A stretch of 64,000 bases of DNA. It comes from Rheinheimera texasensis DSM 17496. GTDB taxonomy: Bacteria; Pseudomonadota; Gammaproteobacteria; Enterobacterales; Alteromonadaceae. The stretch is taken from assembly GCF_000711985.1 (NCBI RefSeq), contig NZ_JONU01000007.1, forward strand, positions 1,178,001 to 1,242,000, written 5' to 3'. The translations under genes and the position numbers were made by a program. Below, piece after piece: positions 1-7,086 of this stretch. Under the pieces are notes generated by a model. The model did no database searches, was not told where the DNA came from, and saw only the letters and a program-made list of their open reading frames with translations. Every line of letters starts with the position of its first letter. Within the stretch, counting starts at the first letter, position 1.

Positions 1-214
1 ACATTCCTGCCTCGATTTATACCAGCCAAACCTTTGTCCAGGCTTGAAATTCGGCCTGAATAGCAGCCCATAACCGGTTTGATAAAAATCTGATAATGCT
101 GGTTCAGCTTGCTGTGGCAGGTTATTCCGGATTGAACAAATCATTCTCTTATTGTTATTAATATGTTGCGTCTCAATGTGGCGCTGAACTTAAAAACAAT
201 GAAAGGAGATACAA
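1..214. other. Non-coding left edge, upstream of the peptide gene
   Basis: No gene is supported here. Two plus-strand frames stay open from the window edge to stops near 63 and 73, so the tail of an upstream gene is possible but cannot be recognised. The stretch before the peptide gene is AT-rich. A weak promoter-like pair, TTGAAC at 132-137 and TATTAA at 156-161 with 18-nt spacing, could drive the downstream operon; each box matches the sigma-70 consensus at only 4 of 6 positions. Confidence 0.3.
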
Positions 215-337
215 ATGGATCTGATGATCGAGGCAGTCAATGCGCTGGGGAACTTTGATGTAGCAATGTTTGATCCGCAAGTACTGGATCCGGTTTTTGT
301 GATTCCAATCATCATCATTCTGACCAAAACTTTATAA
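215..337 (+). CDS. 40-residue peptide, possible modified-peptide precursor
   Basis: The ORF starts at ATG 215 behind a strong ribosome-binding site (AAGGAGA, about 203-209, 5-6 nt before the start) and stops with TAA at 335-337, giving 40 residues. The first two thirds are acidic with several Met and Asp residues. The last 13 are VIPIIIILTKTL-like: beta-branched, hydrophobic and ending in a basic, Thr-containing tail. There is no signal peptide and no Cys. A perfect hairpin follows at 344-374, then three genes of unknown function on the same strand with minimal spacing. That order (short peptide, hairpin, larger genes) is typical of ribosomally made, modified peptides, but no known precursor family is recognised. 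It could also be a leader peptide, although it lacks a run of regulatory codons for one amino acid other than Ile. Confidence 0.6.
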   Translation: MDLMIEAVNALGNFDVAMFDPQVLDPVFVIPIIIILTKTL

Positions 338-343
338 GTCGCG

Positions 344-374
344 CAGGGGCCGACAGTGTATCGGTCGGTCCCTG
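344..374 (+). terminator. Strong hairpin between peptide gene and operon
   Basis: An 11-bp stem (CAGGGGCCGAC at 344-354 with GTCGGTCCCTG at 364-374, one G-T pair) encloses a 9-nt loop. It begins 6 nt after the peptide stop codon. No T-run follows directly; TTTT occurs only about 12 nt later. It is therefore more likely a partial terminator or an RNA-stabilising hairpin that raises peptide expression over the downstream genes than a full terminator. Confidence 0.6.
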
Positions 375-405
375 TATCCGGGCAGTTTTAAACAGAGAGC
401 TGATT

Positions 406-1125
406 GTGAATTTTATGCAGATGTCGATTGCACAGCTGGTGCATTGGTTTGAACAGGCATTGCAGAGCGGCACTTTCCCTTATGTTTCGATGGAAGCCGG
501 CTCTTTTGTGCTAAGTGAAAGCACCGCCGAGCGTACATTGCTTTACATGGGGCGCCGGCCTTTTCAGGGAACTTTACAGACGTTGGGTCCATTACAGGCC
601 AGAGTACTGGTTGGCGAAGTTGAGCTGGAGCAGGTCCGATGCGAGGCGGTCATGACCTCGACACAAATCCATTACCGTTGTTGTAGCCCGCAGGTTGAAC
701 GCCAGAGCTTTGATGCTGGCTCAGCCTTTAGTCTGGACGCCTGGCAGGCGGCGGATTTTAGTTGTAGCACGGACGCGCTGCTGATGTTGCATTTCAGCAA
801 GTCAGAAAACAATCGCCATCACCTTTGCTTTGACAAGCAGAGCCTGCAACTGAGTCGGGTTTCGTTGCGCTCACATCAGGACGCCCGGCTGTTTAATTTT
901 ATTGAAGTGCTGGCGCGTTCAAGCAGTGAACGCAGTGCAAAATTACTGCAACAGCTCACAATGTCTGCCGTGCCGGAGATCGCCTGGCGTGCTTTGGAAG
1001 GCGTCTCTGCCCGATCTCCACAGCAGGCCATGGCCTTATTGCAACAATATGCTCAGCATCATCCATCTGCTCTGATATCGCAGCGGTCTGCTCAGGTGCT
1101 GAAACCGACACAAGGTGTTTACTGA
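406..1125 (+). CDS. Hypothetical protein with C-terminal helical-repeat region, peptide operon
   Basis: This 239-residue protein is not recognised. GTG 406 follows an AGAGAG ribosome-binding site at 394-399; ATG codons at 415 and 421 are alternatives. Residues about 25-135 look beta-rich, possibly a cupin-like barrel, with several His and Cys residues (a Cys pair around residue 93, a His pair around 139). Residues about 160-230 look like two to three HEAT-like helical hairpins. There is no signal peptide or membrane segment, so it is probably cytoplasmic. Its stop overlaps the next start by one base (TGATG), which implies translational coupling to the cupin-like gene. By position it may process, bind or regulate the 40-aa peptide encoded just upstream, but this is inference from context. 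Confidence 0.6.
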   Translation: MNFMQMSIAQLVHWFEQALQSGTFPYVSMEAGSFVLSESTAERTLLYMGRRPFQGTLQTLGPLQARVLVGEVELEQVRCEAVMTSTQIHYRCCSPQVERQSFDAGSAFSLDAWQAADFSCSTDALLMLHFSKSENNRHHLCFDKQSLQLSRVSLRSHQDARLFNFIEVLARSSSERSAKLLQQLTMSAVPEIAWRALEGVSARSPQQAMALLQQYAQHHPSALISQRSAQVLKPTQGVY

Positions 1126-1829
1126 TGGCGGTCATTTTTCAGTATGAAGCTTTACCTGCCATAGGCCTGATTGAATTTATCAGGCAGGTCAATGCCATCT
1201 ATACAGGCCCACACCAATTAGAGCCACAAATGATTGGCCGTCTGGCTCAGTTACTCGGCAAGCTTGCCGCTGACAAACACTGGTTGACGGATCATTTGTG
1301 TGATGTGTTAGAGCATGAATTCGCCGGGCAGTCTGCGGGCAACAGTTATGGCAATGATGCATTAGTGATTTACAGCCAGCAGGAACCGTTCTTCCAAATC
1401 CGGGTTTGTTTCTGGCACCCACGGCAAGCGGTCAAACAGGCTCAGGAAAAATATGATGTATACCAGTGTCTGCACGACCACAACTTTGGTTTTCTGACCA
1501 CCAATTATTATGGGCCTGGGTATGTGTCCCGGTTTTACCGATATCAGTACCAGGATGATTTGATGTGCGGCAGTCCAGTGCCACTGGCTTTGCAATTTGA
1601 ACATCAGCTCAGCCCCGGACAGATTGTCTGGTACGAACCCAGTGTCGATGTGCATTTACAGCACCCACCACAGGCATTCAGTGTGTCACTCAATCTGATA
1701 TTTGAAACCAATGAAAATAAACAATTTGTGTTTGATGCCAGCAACCAGCGGGTGGATCAGGTGGTGTATAGCAGCCATCAGCTGGCGTTGCAGTTCTGCC
1801 GCCAGTTTTTGCAAACTTTCACGGTTTAG
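1125..1829 (+). CDS. Cupin-like putative non-heme iron protein, peptide operon
   Basis: This 234-residue cytoplasmic protein is coupled to the preceding gene (start and stop share a base). Residues about 118-135 hold an HDHNFGFLT segment followed by a Gly-rich turn, and residues about 170-192 hold a DVHLQHPP segment leading into a SVSLNL strand. The HxH and later His spacing resembles the metal site of cysteine-dioxygenase-type cupins (known: HxH on one strand, third His about 50 residues later). This suggests an Fe(II)-dependent oxidative enzyme. In context its substrate could be the 40-aa peptide, but that peptide has no Cys, so a thiol dioxygenase role on it is unlikely. The N-terminal about 100 residues are helical and unrecognised. 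The fold assignment is tentative. Confidence 0.55.
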   Translation: MAVIFQYEALPAIGLIEFIRQVNAIYTGPHQLEPQMIGRLAQLLGKLAADKHWLTDHLCDVLEHEFAGQSAGNSYGNDALVIYSQQEPFFQIRVCFWHPRQAVKQAQEKYDVYQCLHDHNFGFLTTNYYGPGYVSRFYRYQYQDDLMCGSPVPLALQFEHQLSPGQIVWYEPSVDVHLQHPPQAFSVSLNLIFETNENKQFVFDASNQRVDQVVYSSHQLALQFCRQFLQTFTV

Positions 1830-2493
1830 TCTGCTTATTGTTTTGCTGGGTACATCGGGCTGTTCAGTGCTGGGGCAAGCCGCTAAAAGCACGTTACAGG
1901 GCACTACGGCTACCTGGAAGTTGCAGCCGGTGGCTGTACGGAATTCTTATCCGGATTGGGTGCGTAGCGCTTATTACAGTGCGGAATTATTGTTGTCTGA
2001 CACCCAACTCTGGCAAATTCGTGTGCGCAGTCCGGTGCCGTTACAGTCGCCTGCACAGGCTGAACTGGAGCTGGCTTATTGGCTGGATGAGCAGTGGCTG
2101 CGGCAGATGGTGCCGTTGATCTTGTTAAGCGAACAGCAGGACGGCAAGTATTATTGGTATGAATACCAGCTGAGCCCGGCGAGTACGGCATTTTATCAGC
2201 AGTTTCAGCAGGCCCGATTCAGTTACCAGCGGCCCAGGTTTCGATATCTGTTACAGCCAACCTGGTCGCAGCAAGTCGATGCAGCGCTTAGCAGCCGGTT
2301 GCAGCTGGAGTATCGTTTTCTGCCGGATTACGGCTATCTGTCGTTGGGCCAGATGATGCGGATGGTAAACTTTATGCCGGAGGAGGAATGGGACTGGTTG
2401 TGTCGCGGCAATGAATATCTTTTTGACAAAGGTACGGCTTGTGGCGATGTGGTGATCCGGGACCCGTCTGGTAAAACCAGCCCGGCTAACTAA
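1735..2493 (+). CDS. Putative lipoprotein, third gene of peptide operon, uncertain start
   Basis: The frame continues past the cupin-like gene. It contains a basic stretch (KLSR), a short hydrophobic core and the lipobox LGTSGC near 1846-1863, so the mature protein is a lipoprotein of about 210 residues. No standard start codon lies just before the signal peptide. The nearest ATG is 1735, inside the previous gene (ATG 1711 and TTG 1702 also exist), none with a ribosome-binding site. Either the genes overlap by about 95 nt with an unusually long n-region, or a non-standard start is used through coupling. The mature part is rich in Tyr, Gln and Trp and is not recognised. It ends 4 bases into the convergent GNAT gene. 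Confidence 0.55.
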   Translation: MPATSGWIRWCIAAISWRCSSAASFCKLSRFSLLIVLLGTSGCSVLGQAAKSTLQGTTATWKLQPVAVRNSYPDWVRSAYYSAELLLSDTQLWQIRVRSPVPLQSPAQAELELAYWLDEQWLRQMVPLILLSEQQDGKYYWYEYQLSPASTAFYQQFQQARFSYQRPRFRYLLQPTWSQQVDAALSSRLQLEYRFLPDYGYLSLGQMMRMVNFMPEEEWDWLCRGNEYLFDKGTACGDVVIRDPSGKTSPAN

Positions 2494-2963
2494 CCGGCAA
2501 GTGCAAAATCGTACTGCATCACCGCTACCCAATGGTTCTCGTAGAACTCGCGGTGATGCAGCTCCCAACCTAGCTTTTCGTAAAAAGCCTGCTGATCTTC
2601 GGTAAAGAGATAGAGGGTGGTGAGGTCACGCTGACGCGCTTCATTCATCACATGCAGCACCACTTTTTTGCCTAAACCTTTACCGCGCTGCAGTGGGTGA
2701 ATGTAAATATTGGCAAGCCAGGGGCTTAAATCCTGATTGGTGGTCATATCCGACAACAACAAAGACGCAGTGCCGGCCAGCTGATTTTGTTCGTCCAGCA
2801 ACAGCCAGGTTTGCGGCAGCCCATCCGGTTGCAGCGATTCACGCAGGTCGGCGGCGAAATCTTCCACCGATTTATGCGGGAACAACGCATGCCACTCGGC
2901 AAAATGCCATTGCGCTATGGTGGGGATTAGGTCAGGGCAGGTCGTCAGATTTTGCAGTTGCAT
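2490..2963 (-). CDS. GNAT family N-acetyltransferase
   Basis: This 157-residue cytoplasmic protein has the GNAT fold signature. A central strand (AGTASLLLSD) is followed by the acetyl-CoA loop IYIHPLQRGKGLGKKVV (the Q/RxxGxG/A motif) near residues 86-103, and a C-terminal FYEKLGWE segment typical of GNAT enzymes. Family members move an acetyl group from acetyl-CoA to an amine; the substrate cannot be told from sequence. The gene converges on the peptide operon, with 4 bases of stop-end overlap, and is transcribed away from the oxygenase gene on its other side. The length is normal for the family and it is probably monocistronic. Confidence 0.85.
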   Translation of the reverse strand: MQLQNLTTCPDLIPTIAQWHFAEWHALFPHKSVEDFAADLRESLQPDGLPQTWLLLDEQNQLAGTASLLLSDMTTNQDLSPWLANIYIHPLQRGKGLGKKVVLHVMNEARQRDLTTLYLFTEDQQAFYEKLGWELHHREFYENHWVAVMQYDFALAG

Positions 2964-3146
2964 CGGGCTTCATGATTCAGTGGACACAGCGACGGCAGTT
3001 TATCAGACTTGTCGGCAGATGTGTCTTTGGTCGAAACAGACCGGCTGCGACACTGTTGTTCACGCCGCTGCCAAACAGTAAAGTTTGGTAATTTTATGCA
3101 AAATCGTTATCATTTCGCCAGATTTGCTTACTGTTTTGGCGAAAAT

Positions 3147-3818
3147 ATGCACGAAGTGTTGTCGTTATTTCCCAGTCAGGTTTTACGGGTAACCTGGCCT
3201 GATGCCGCAGAATTTGCGCCCGGTTTAATTGCGGAAGTGCTGCAGCTGCGTCAGCAGTTACCGTCTGCCAGTAAAACCAATGTTGGCGGCTGGCATTCGC
3301 CTTCGGTGCTGCAAGAGCGGCCTGAACCTGCGATTAGCCGTTTTGTCAGTCAAATTCCGGCACATTTAAGTGTTTGGGCGCAACACTATTTTGCCATTGA
3401 CACGCCGCTGGACCCGTCGTTGTGGCAACTGGAAGTCTGGGCCAACTGCAATGAAACCGGCCATTTTAATAAAGCCCATGATCATTTCCGCAGTGGCGTA
3501 GTCGTTAGCGGTTTTTATTATCTGCGTTGTGGTGGTGACGACGTGGGTGGTGAAACCGTATTTATTAATCAGCAGAGTTGCCCGCTCAATATCCATAGCC
3601 CGGTGCCGCTGCGGGAACAAAGTTTTTCAGTCACGCCACAGGATGGCGATATGTATATTTTCCCAAGCTGGCTTGGGCATCGGGTCAATCCTTATCGCGG
3701 CAGTGCTACCCGCATCAGTCTGGCGTTTAATGCCTCGCATCCGGCGCTGCAGGTGGTGAAAAAAACCGACAAACCACGCTTCTCTGCGATCCGCAAAATT
3801 TTGCGGAAAATCAGTTAA
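3147..3818 (+). CDS. Putative 2OG-Fe(II) oxygenase (TIGR02466-like)
   Basis: The protein (223 residues from ATG 3147) resembles the putative 2OG-Fe(II) oxygenase family. It has HDHF at about residues 112-115 as the first iron ligands, a later GHR (the distal His) and a downstream RISLAFN strand whose Arg would bind 2-oxoglutarate. No signal peptide is evident. Upstream in-frame ATG 3096 is an alternative start; 3147 was chosen because the family starts with the LFPSQVL-like segment, but ribosome-binding sites are poor for both. Substrates of this family are unknown; some members modify proteins or small molecules. The gene stands alone between the divergent GNAT gene and the catalase. Confidence 0.7.
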   Translation: MHEVLSLFPSQVLRVTWPDAAEFAPGLIAEVLQLRQQLPSASKTNVGGWHSPSVLQERPEPAISRFVSQIPAHLSVWAQHYFAIDTPLDPSLWQLEVWANCNETGHFNKAHDHFRSGVVVSGFYYLRCGGDDVGGETVFINQQSCPLNIHSPVPLREQSFSVTPQDGDMYIFPSWLGHRVNPYRGSATRISLAFNASHPALQVVKKTDKPRFSAIRKILRKIS

Positions 3819-3944
3819 GCGGCACTCCTTCCCGGTAATTAACTGGAAAATCAGCGTTTTCATCGCGGCCACTGCACAAAAAATGCGGCAATCCGGGTCC
3901 AGAGCGGCAACACTATTGTTGCCAATCGTGATGAGGACTAACCA

Positions 3945-4922
3945 ATGCGCCCTGTTTTTTATATTGCCGCCCTGACCGCCTTTTTAAACGCTGCCACTAC
4001 ACAGGCTGCTGAACCGGCCACAGCGCCGGAATTTATTGATACTTTTGCCAAAATTTTTGGTGAACACCCCGGCATTAGGAAAGGCCATGCGAAGGGCTTT
4101 TGTGTCGCCGGTGACTTTAAAGGGGAAGGTGCGGCGCAGACGTATAGCAGCTCGATGCTGTTTAGTGGCGACACTTACCCGCTGCTCGGCAGGTTTTCGA
4201 TGGCAGGCGGCAACCCCAAAGCTGCCGAAAACAGCCGCTCACCACGTGGCCTCGCGCTGCAAATTAAGCTCAATAACGGCGAGCTGCAGCACTTCGCGCT
4301 GCTGTCGACGCCGGTGTTTGGCGCCAAAGATCCTGAGTCCTTTCTCGGTTTATTAAAAACCCTTATTCCGGGACCGGACGGTAAACCAGATTTAGCGAAA
4401 GTGGCGGCCTATCGCGCTGCGCATCCGGATACACAGGCGCAGGCGAAATATCTGGCCGACACCGCACCACCAGCCAGCTATGCCAGCACGCCCTATTTTG
4501 GTCTGCACAGTTTTATGTTGAGCAATAACACCGGCCAGCAACAGGCCGTGCGCTGGCAGCTGCAGCCGGTCGATGGCGTCAAAGGTTTAACTGCCGCCGA
4601 AATTGCCGCTAAACCGACGGAGTTCCTGCAGCAGCGGCTGGCCGAACGGCTGAAACAAGGGCCGGTGCAGTTTAAGTTAGAACTGGTGCTGGCAGAGGCC
4701 GGTGATAACTTGCTGGACCCGTCGGTGCAGTGGCCAGCGTCGCGCAAAACGCTGCAGGCCGGTGTGGTGACGCTGCGCAGTCAGGGTGATAACGCCTGCG
4801 ATAACATCAACTTTGACCCCAATGTGCTGAGCGCCGGCATCAGTCCAAGTACCGATCCGATTTTGGCGATGCGTTCTGCTGCTTATGCCATTTCTTTTGG
4901 CAAACGCCTGACCGGCCATTGA
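3945..4922 (+). CDS. Small periplasmic catalase-family peroxidase (SrpA-like)
   Basis: This 325-residue protein has a cleavable signal peptide (residues 1-22, ending TQAAE) and the small catalase-related fold. The distal haem His lies in RKGHAKG (H48), the conserved Asn follows in a GGNP segment, and the proximal haem Tyr is in RSAAYAISFGKR near residue 315. It lacks the C-terminal extension of full catalases, as usual for this subfamily of about 310-350 residues. Known relatives act as haem peroxidases or organic-peroxide-removing enzymes in the periplasm. The C-terminal region has a single pair of Cys-containing residues near NACDN. It is probably transcribed alone, with 126 nt before the next lipoprotein gene. 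Confidence 0.88.
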   Translation: MRPVFYIAALTAFLNAATTQAAEPATAPEFIDTFAKIFGEHPGIRKGHAKGFCVAGDFKGEGAAQTYSSSMLFSGDTYPLLGRFSMAGGNPKAAENSRSPRGLALQIKLNNGELQHFALLSTPVFGAKDPESFLGLLKTLIPGPDGKPDLAKVAAYRAAHPDTQAQAKYLADTAPPASYASTPYFGLHSFMLSNNTGQQQAVRWQLQPVDGVKGLTAAEIAAKPTEFLQQRLAERLKQGPVQFKLELVLAEAGDNLLDPSVQWPASRKTLQAGVVTLRSQGDNACDNINFDPNVLSAGISPSTDPILAMRSAAYAISFGKRLTGH

Positions 4923-5052
4923 TGTTATTGCATGGAGACCGGTGTAAATGCACTGCTGCAATCGTATGCAGTGTTTTTGCACCAAAGCGGTGCTGTTCGG
5001 CGCTGCTGTTCTTCGTCTAAGCTGAGGCGGTCTTTCTTCAGCGGAGCCGCCG

Positions 5053-6834
5053 ATGACCACTACTATTTTGCGTACTGCCTTATCTCCTGTTGCTGCGAAG
5101 TGTCGCCGGGCTTTGCCTGTACTGGCGCTGTCTGCATTGTTGTCGGCCTCTTTGTCGGCATGTAATCCGGCGCCTGATTCCAGCAAAGCCACTACTGAAC
5201 CTGTCAGCAGCCAGAGTGCCAGCCCGGCAACTGCGGCTGTCAGTGCAACCAAACCCTGGTGGCAGGACGCGGTGTTTTACCAAATTTGGCCACGTAGTTT
5301 TGCTGACAGCAACGGCGATGGCACCGGCGACTTTAATGGCATCGCGCAAAAGCTGCCGTATTTAGCCGATTTAGGCGTCAATGCTTTGTGGCTGACACCG
5401 ATGTTTGAAGCGCCGAGCTATCACGGCTATGACTTCACCGAGTTTTATCAGGTCGAAACCGACTATGGCAGCCAGCAGGAATTCAAAGCGCTGATTGATG
5501 CCGCCAAAGCGAAAAATATCCGCATAATCCTCGACTTAGTCATTAACCATATCTCTGACCAACACGACTGGTTTAAACGCTCTGCCGCCGGAGAAGCACC
5601 TTACAAAGACTATTTTATCTGGCGTAAAGACCTACCCACCGACGGCTGGGGCCCGGCCTGGGATGCCAGCAAAACCGACCCGAAAGTAGTCTGGCATTAT
5701 CACGAAGGCCGCAAAGAATATTATTACGCTGCATTTGGCGCCTCCCAGCCGGATTTAAATCTGACCCATCCGGATGTTATCGCTGAGATGAAAAAAATGG
5801 CGAAATACTGGCTGGATTTAGGTGTCGCTGGTTTTCGTTTAGATGCGGTGCGCTATGCCATTGAAACCGGGCCGGACGGCCAGGCGGATACTGCGGAAAC
5901 TATTGAATACTGGAAGGATTTCACCCAGTACGTCAAATCAGTGCAGCCTGATGCGATGCTGGTCGGCGAAGCCTGGGCCGATTTACCGGTTGCGGCCAAA
6001 TACGCCGGGGATGGCAAGGCGCTGGATGCTGGTTTTGATTTTGAATTTGGCTACAAAGTATTGGAATTGCTGCAAGGCAACGGCGGCGTTAAAGCTGAAT
6101 TCGGCACTATGAATACTGCCGGTGCAACTGCGACCGAACAGCCATTGCAGGCCAATTTCAACGCCCGTAAAGCCGCTGGCGTGCCGATGGGTTATTTCAG
6201 CCCGTTTTTGACCAACCACGACCAGCCGCGCATCGGCTGGCAGTTACAGGGCGACCAAGCCAAAGCTAAGCTGGCTGCGGCAATGTTACTGACATCCCCC
6301 GGCAGCACTTATCTGTATTACGGTGAAGAAATTGGCTTAAGTCAGGCTTCAGATGCCGAACATATTCAGCGCCGCGCGCCGATGTTGTGGGACCAAAGCC
6401 CGCAGGCTGGTTTCACTACAGCTGCAAGCAGCTGGGTGCAATCTGACCAACTGTTCCCGCCGCAGCGTGAAACCAGCTGGTGGACGCCGTTTTTACAAGC
6501 GCAGCAAGCCGCCAAAATTACAGTGGCTGACCAGCAACAAGACGCCAAATCACTGTGGTCTTTGTACAAATTCCTGATCACACAAAAACAACAGCGTGCG
6601 GAATTTGGCGTGGCCGGCAGCTATGAAGCCAAAGCGCTGAATGACGGCAAATTGCTGCAAATCAGCCGTGAATTGGCAGGAAAAAAATCAGTATTTGTGC
6701 TGAACCTGTCGGCAGAGCCACAAGCGCTGCCAGCTGAACTCCTGCAGGACGCAAGCCTGCAAAACGGCTGGAATGAAGCTGAAGCCAGCGCCAAGCAACT
6801 TGCGGCCTGGCAGCTACGCAGCTGGTCGAACTAA
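5053..6834 (+). CDS. GH13 alpha-amylase/alpha-glucosidase family lipoprotein
   Basis: This 593-residue protein has a lipoprotein signal (lipobox LSAC, Cys37) and a GH13 (beta/alpha)8 barrel. Motifs are visible in order: FYQIWPRSF at the barrel start, DLVINH (region I), GFRLDAV with the nucleophile Asp near 264, VGEAW with the acid/base Glu near 306, and LTNHDQPR with the third catalytic Asp near 390. The N-terminal YQIWPRSFADSNGDGTGD pattern is that of exo-acting alpha-glucosidases or oligo-glucosidases rather than endo-amylases. A C-terminal beta domain covers about residues 500-593. It probably hydrolyses maltooligosaccharides at the outer membrane or in the periplasm. No transporter or maltose regulator is adjacent, which is unusual for a utilisation locus. 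Confidence 0.9.
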   Translation: MTTTILRTALSPVAAKCRRALPVLALSALLSASLSACNPAPDSSKATTEPVSSQSASPATAAVSATKPWWQDAVFYQIWPRSFADSNGDGTGDFNGIAQKLPYLADLGVNALWLTPMFEAPSYHGYDFTEFYQVETDYGSQQEFKALIDAAKAKNIRIILDLVINHISDQHDWFKRSAAGEAPYKDYFIWRKDLPTDGWGPAWDASKTDPKVVWHYHEGRKEYYYAAFGASQPDLNLTHPDVIAEMKKMAKYWLDLGVAGFRLDAVRYAIETGPDGQADTAETIEYWKDFTQYVKSVQPDAMLVGEAWADLPVAAKYAGDGKALDAGFDFEFGYKVLELLQGNGGVKAEFGTMNTAGATATEQPLQANFNARKAAGVPMGYFSPFLTNHDQPRIGWQLQGDQAKAKLAAAMLLTSPGSTYLYYGEEIGLSQASDAEHIQRRAPMLWDQSPQAGFTTAASSWVQSDQLFPPQRETSWWTPFLQAQQAAKITVADQQQDAKSLWSLYKFLITQKQQRAEFGVAGSYEAKALNDGKLLQISRELAGKKSVFVLNLSAEPQALPAELLQDASLQNGWNEAEASAKQLAAWQLRSWSN

Positions 6835-6840
6835 CTATCC

Positions 6841-6866
6841 GGCAGCGGTTGTGACCGACCGCTGCC
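6841..6866 (+). terminator. Hairpin after GH13 gene
   Basis: A 9-bp perfect stem (GGCAGCGGT with ACCGCTGCC) around an 8-nt loop starts 6 nt after the glucosidase stop codon. There is no T-run, so it may need Rho or serve as an RNA 3' end protector. Confidence 0.45.
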
Positions 6867-7086
6867 ACTTCCTGTGTCTGGCGCCCTGGTTCCGAGTTTG
6901 ACCCCCGGTCCCCTGTGACTGATGTTGGTCGCACCCTGTTTGGTGTGGAAGTGCAGTTACTGTGGACTTTTTAAAGGGCCGGGCGCCCCTTCTTGTTGAG
7001 ATCTTTGACTGCTTTGTTGGTTTGGCTGGCATTCTGGCTACGGCGATCTACCTTTAAGTTCAGTCGTCTTCCATCAGCGAAAACTA

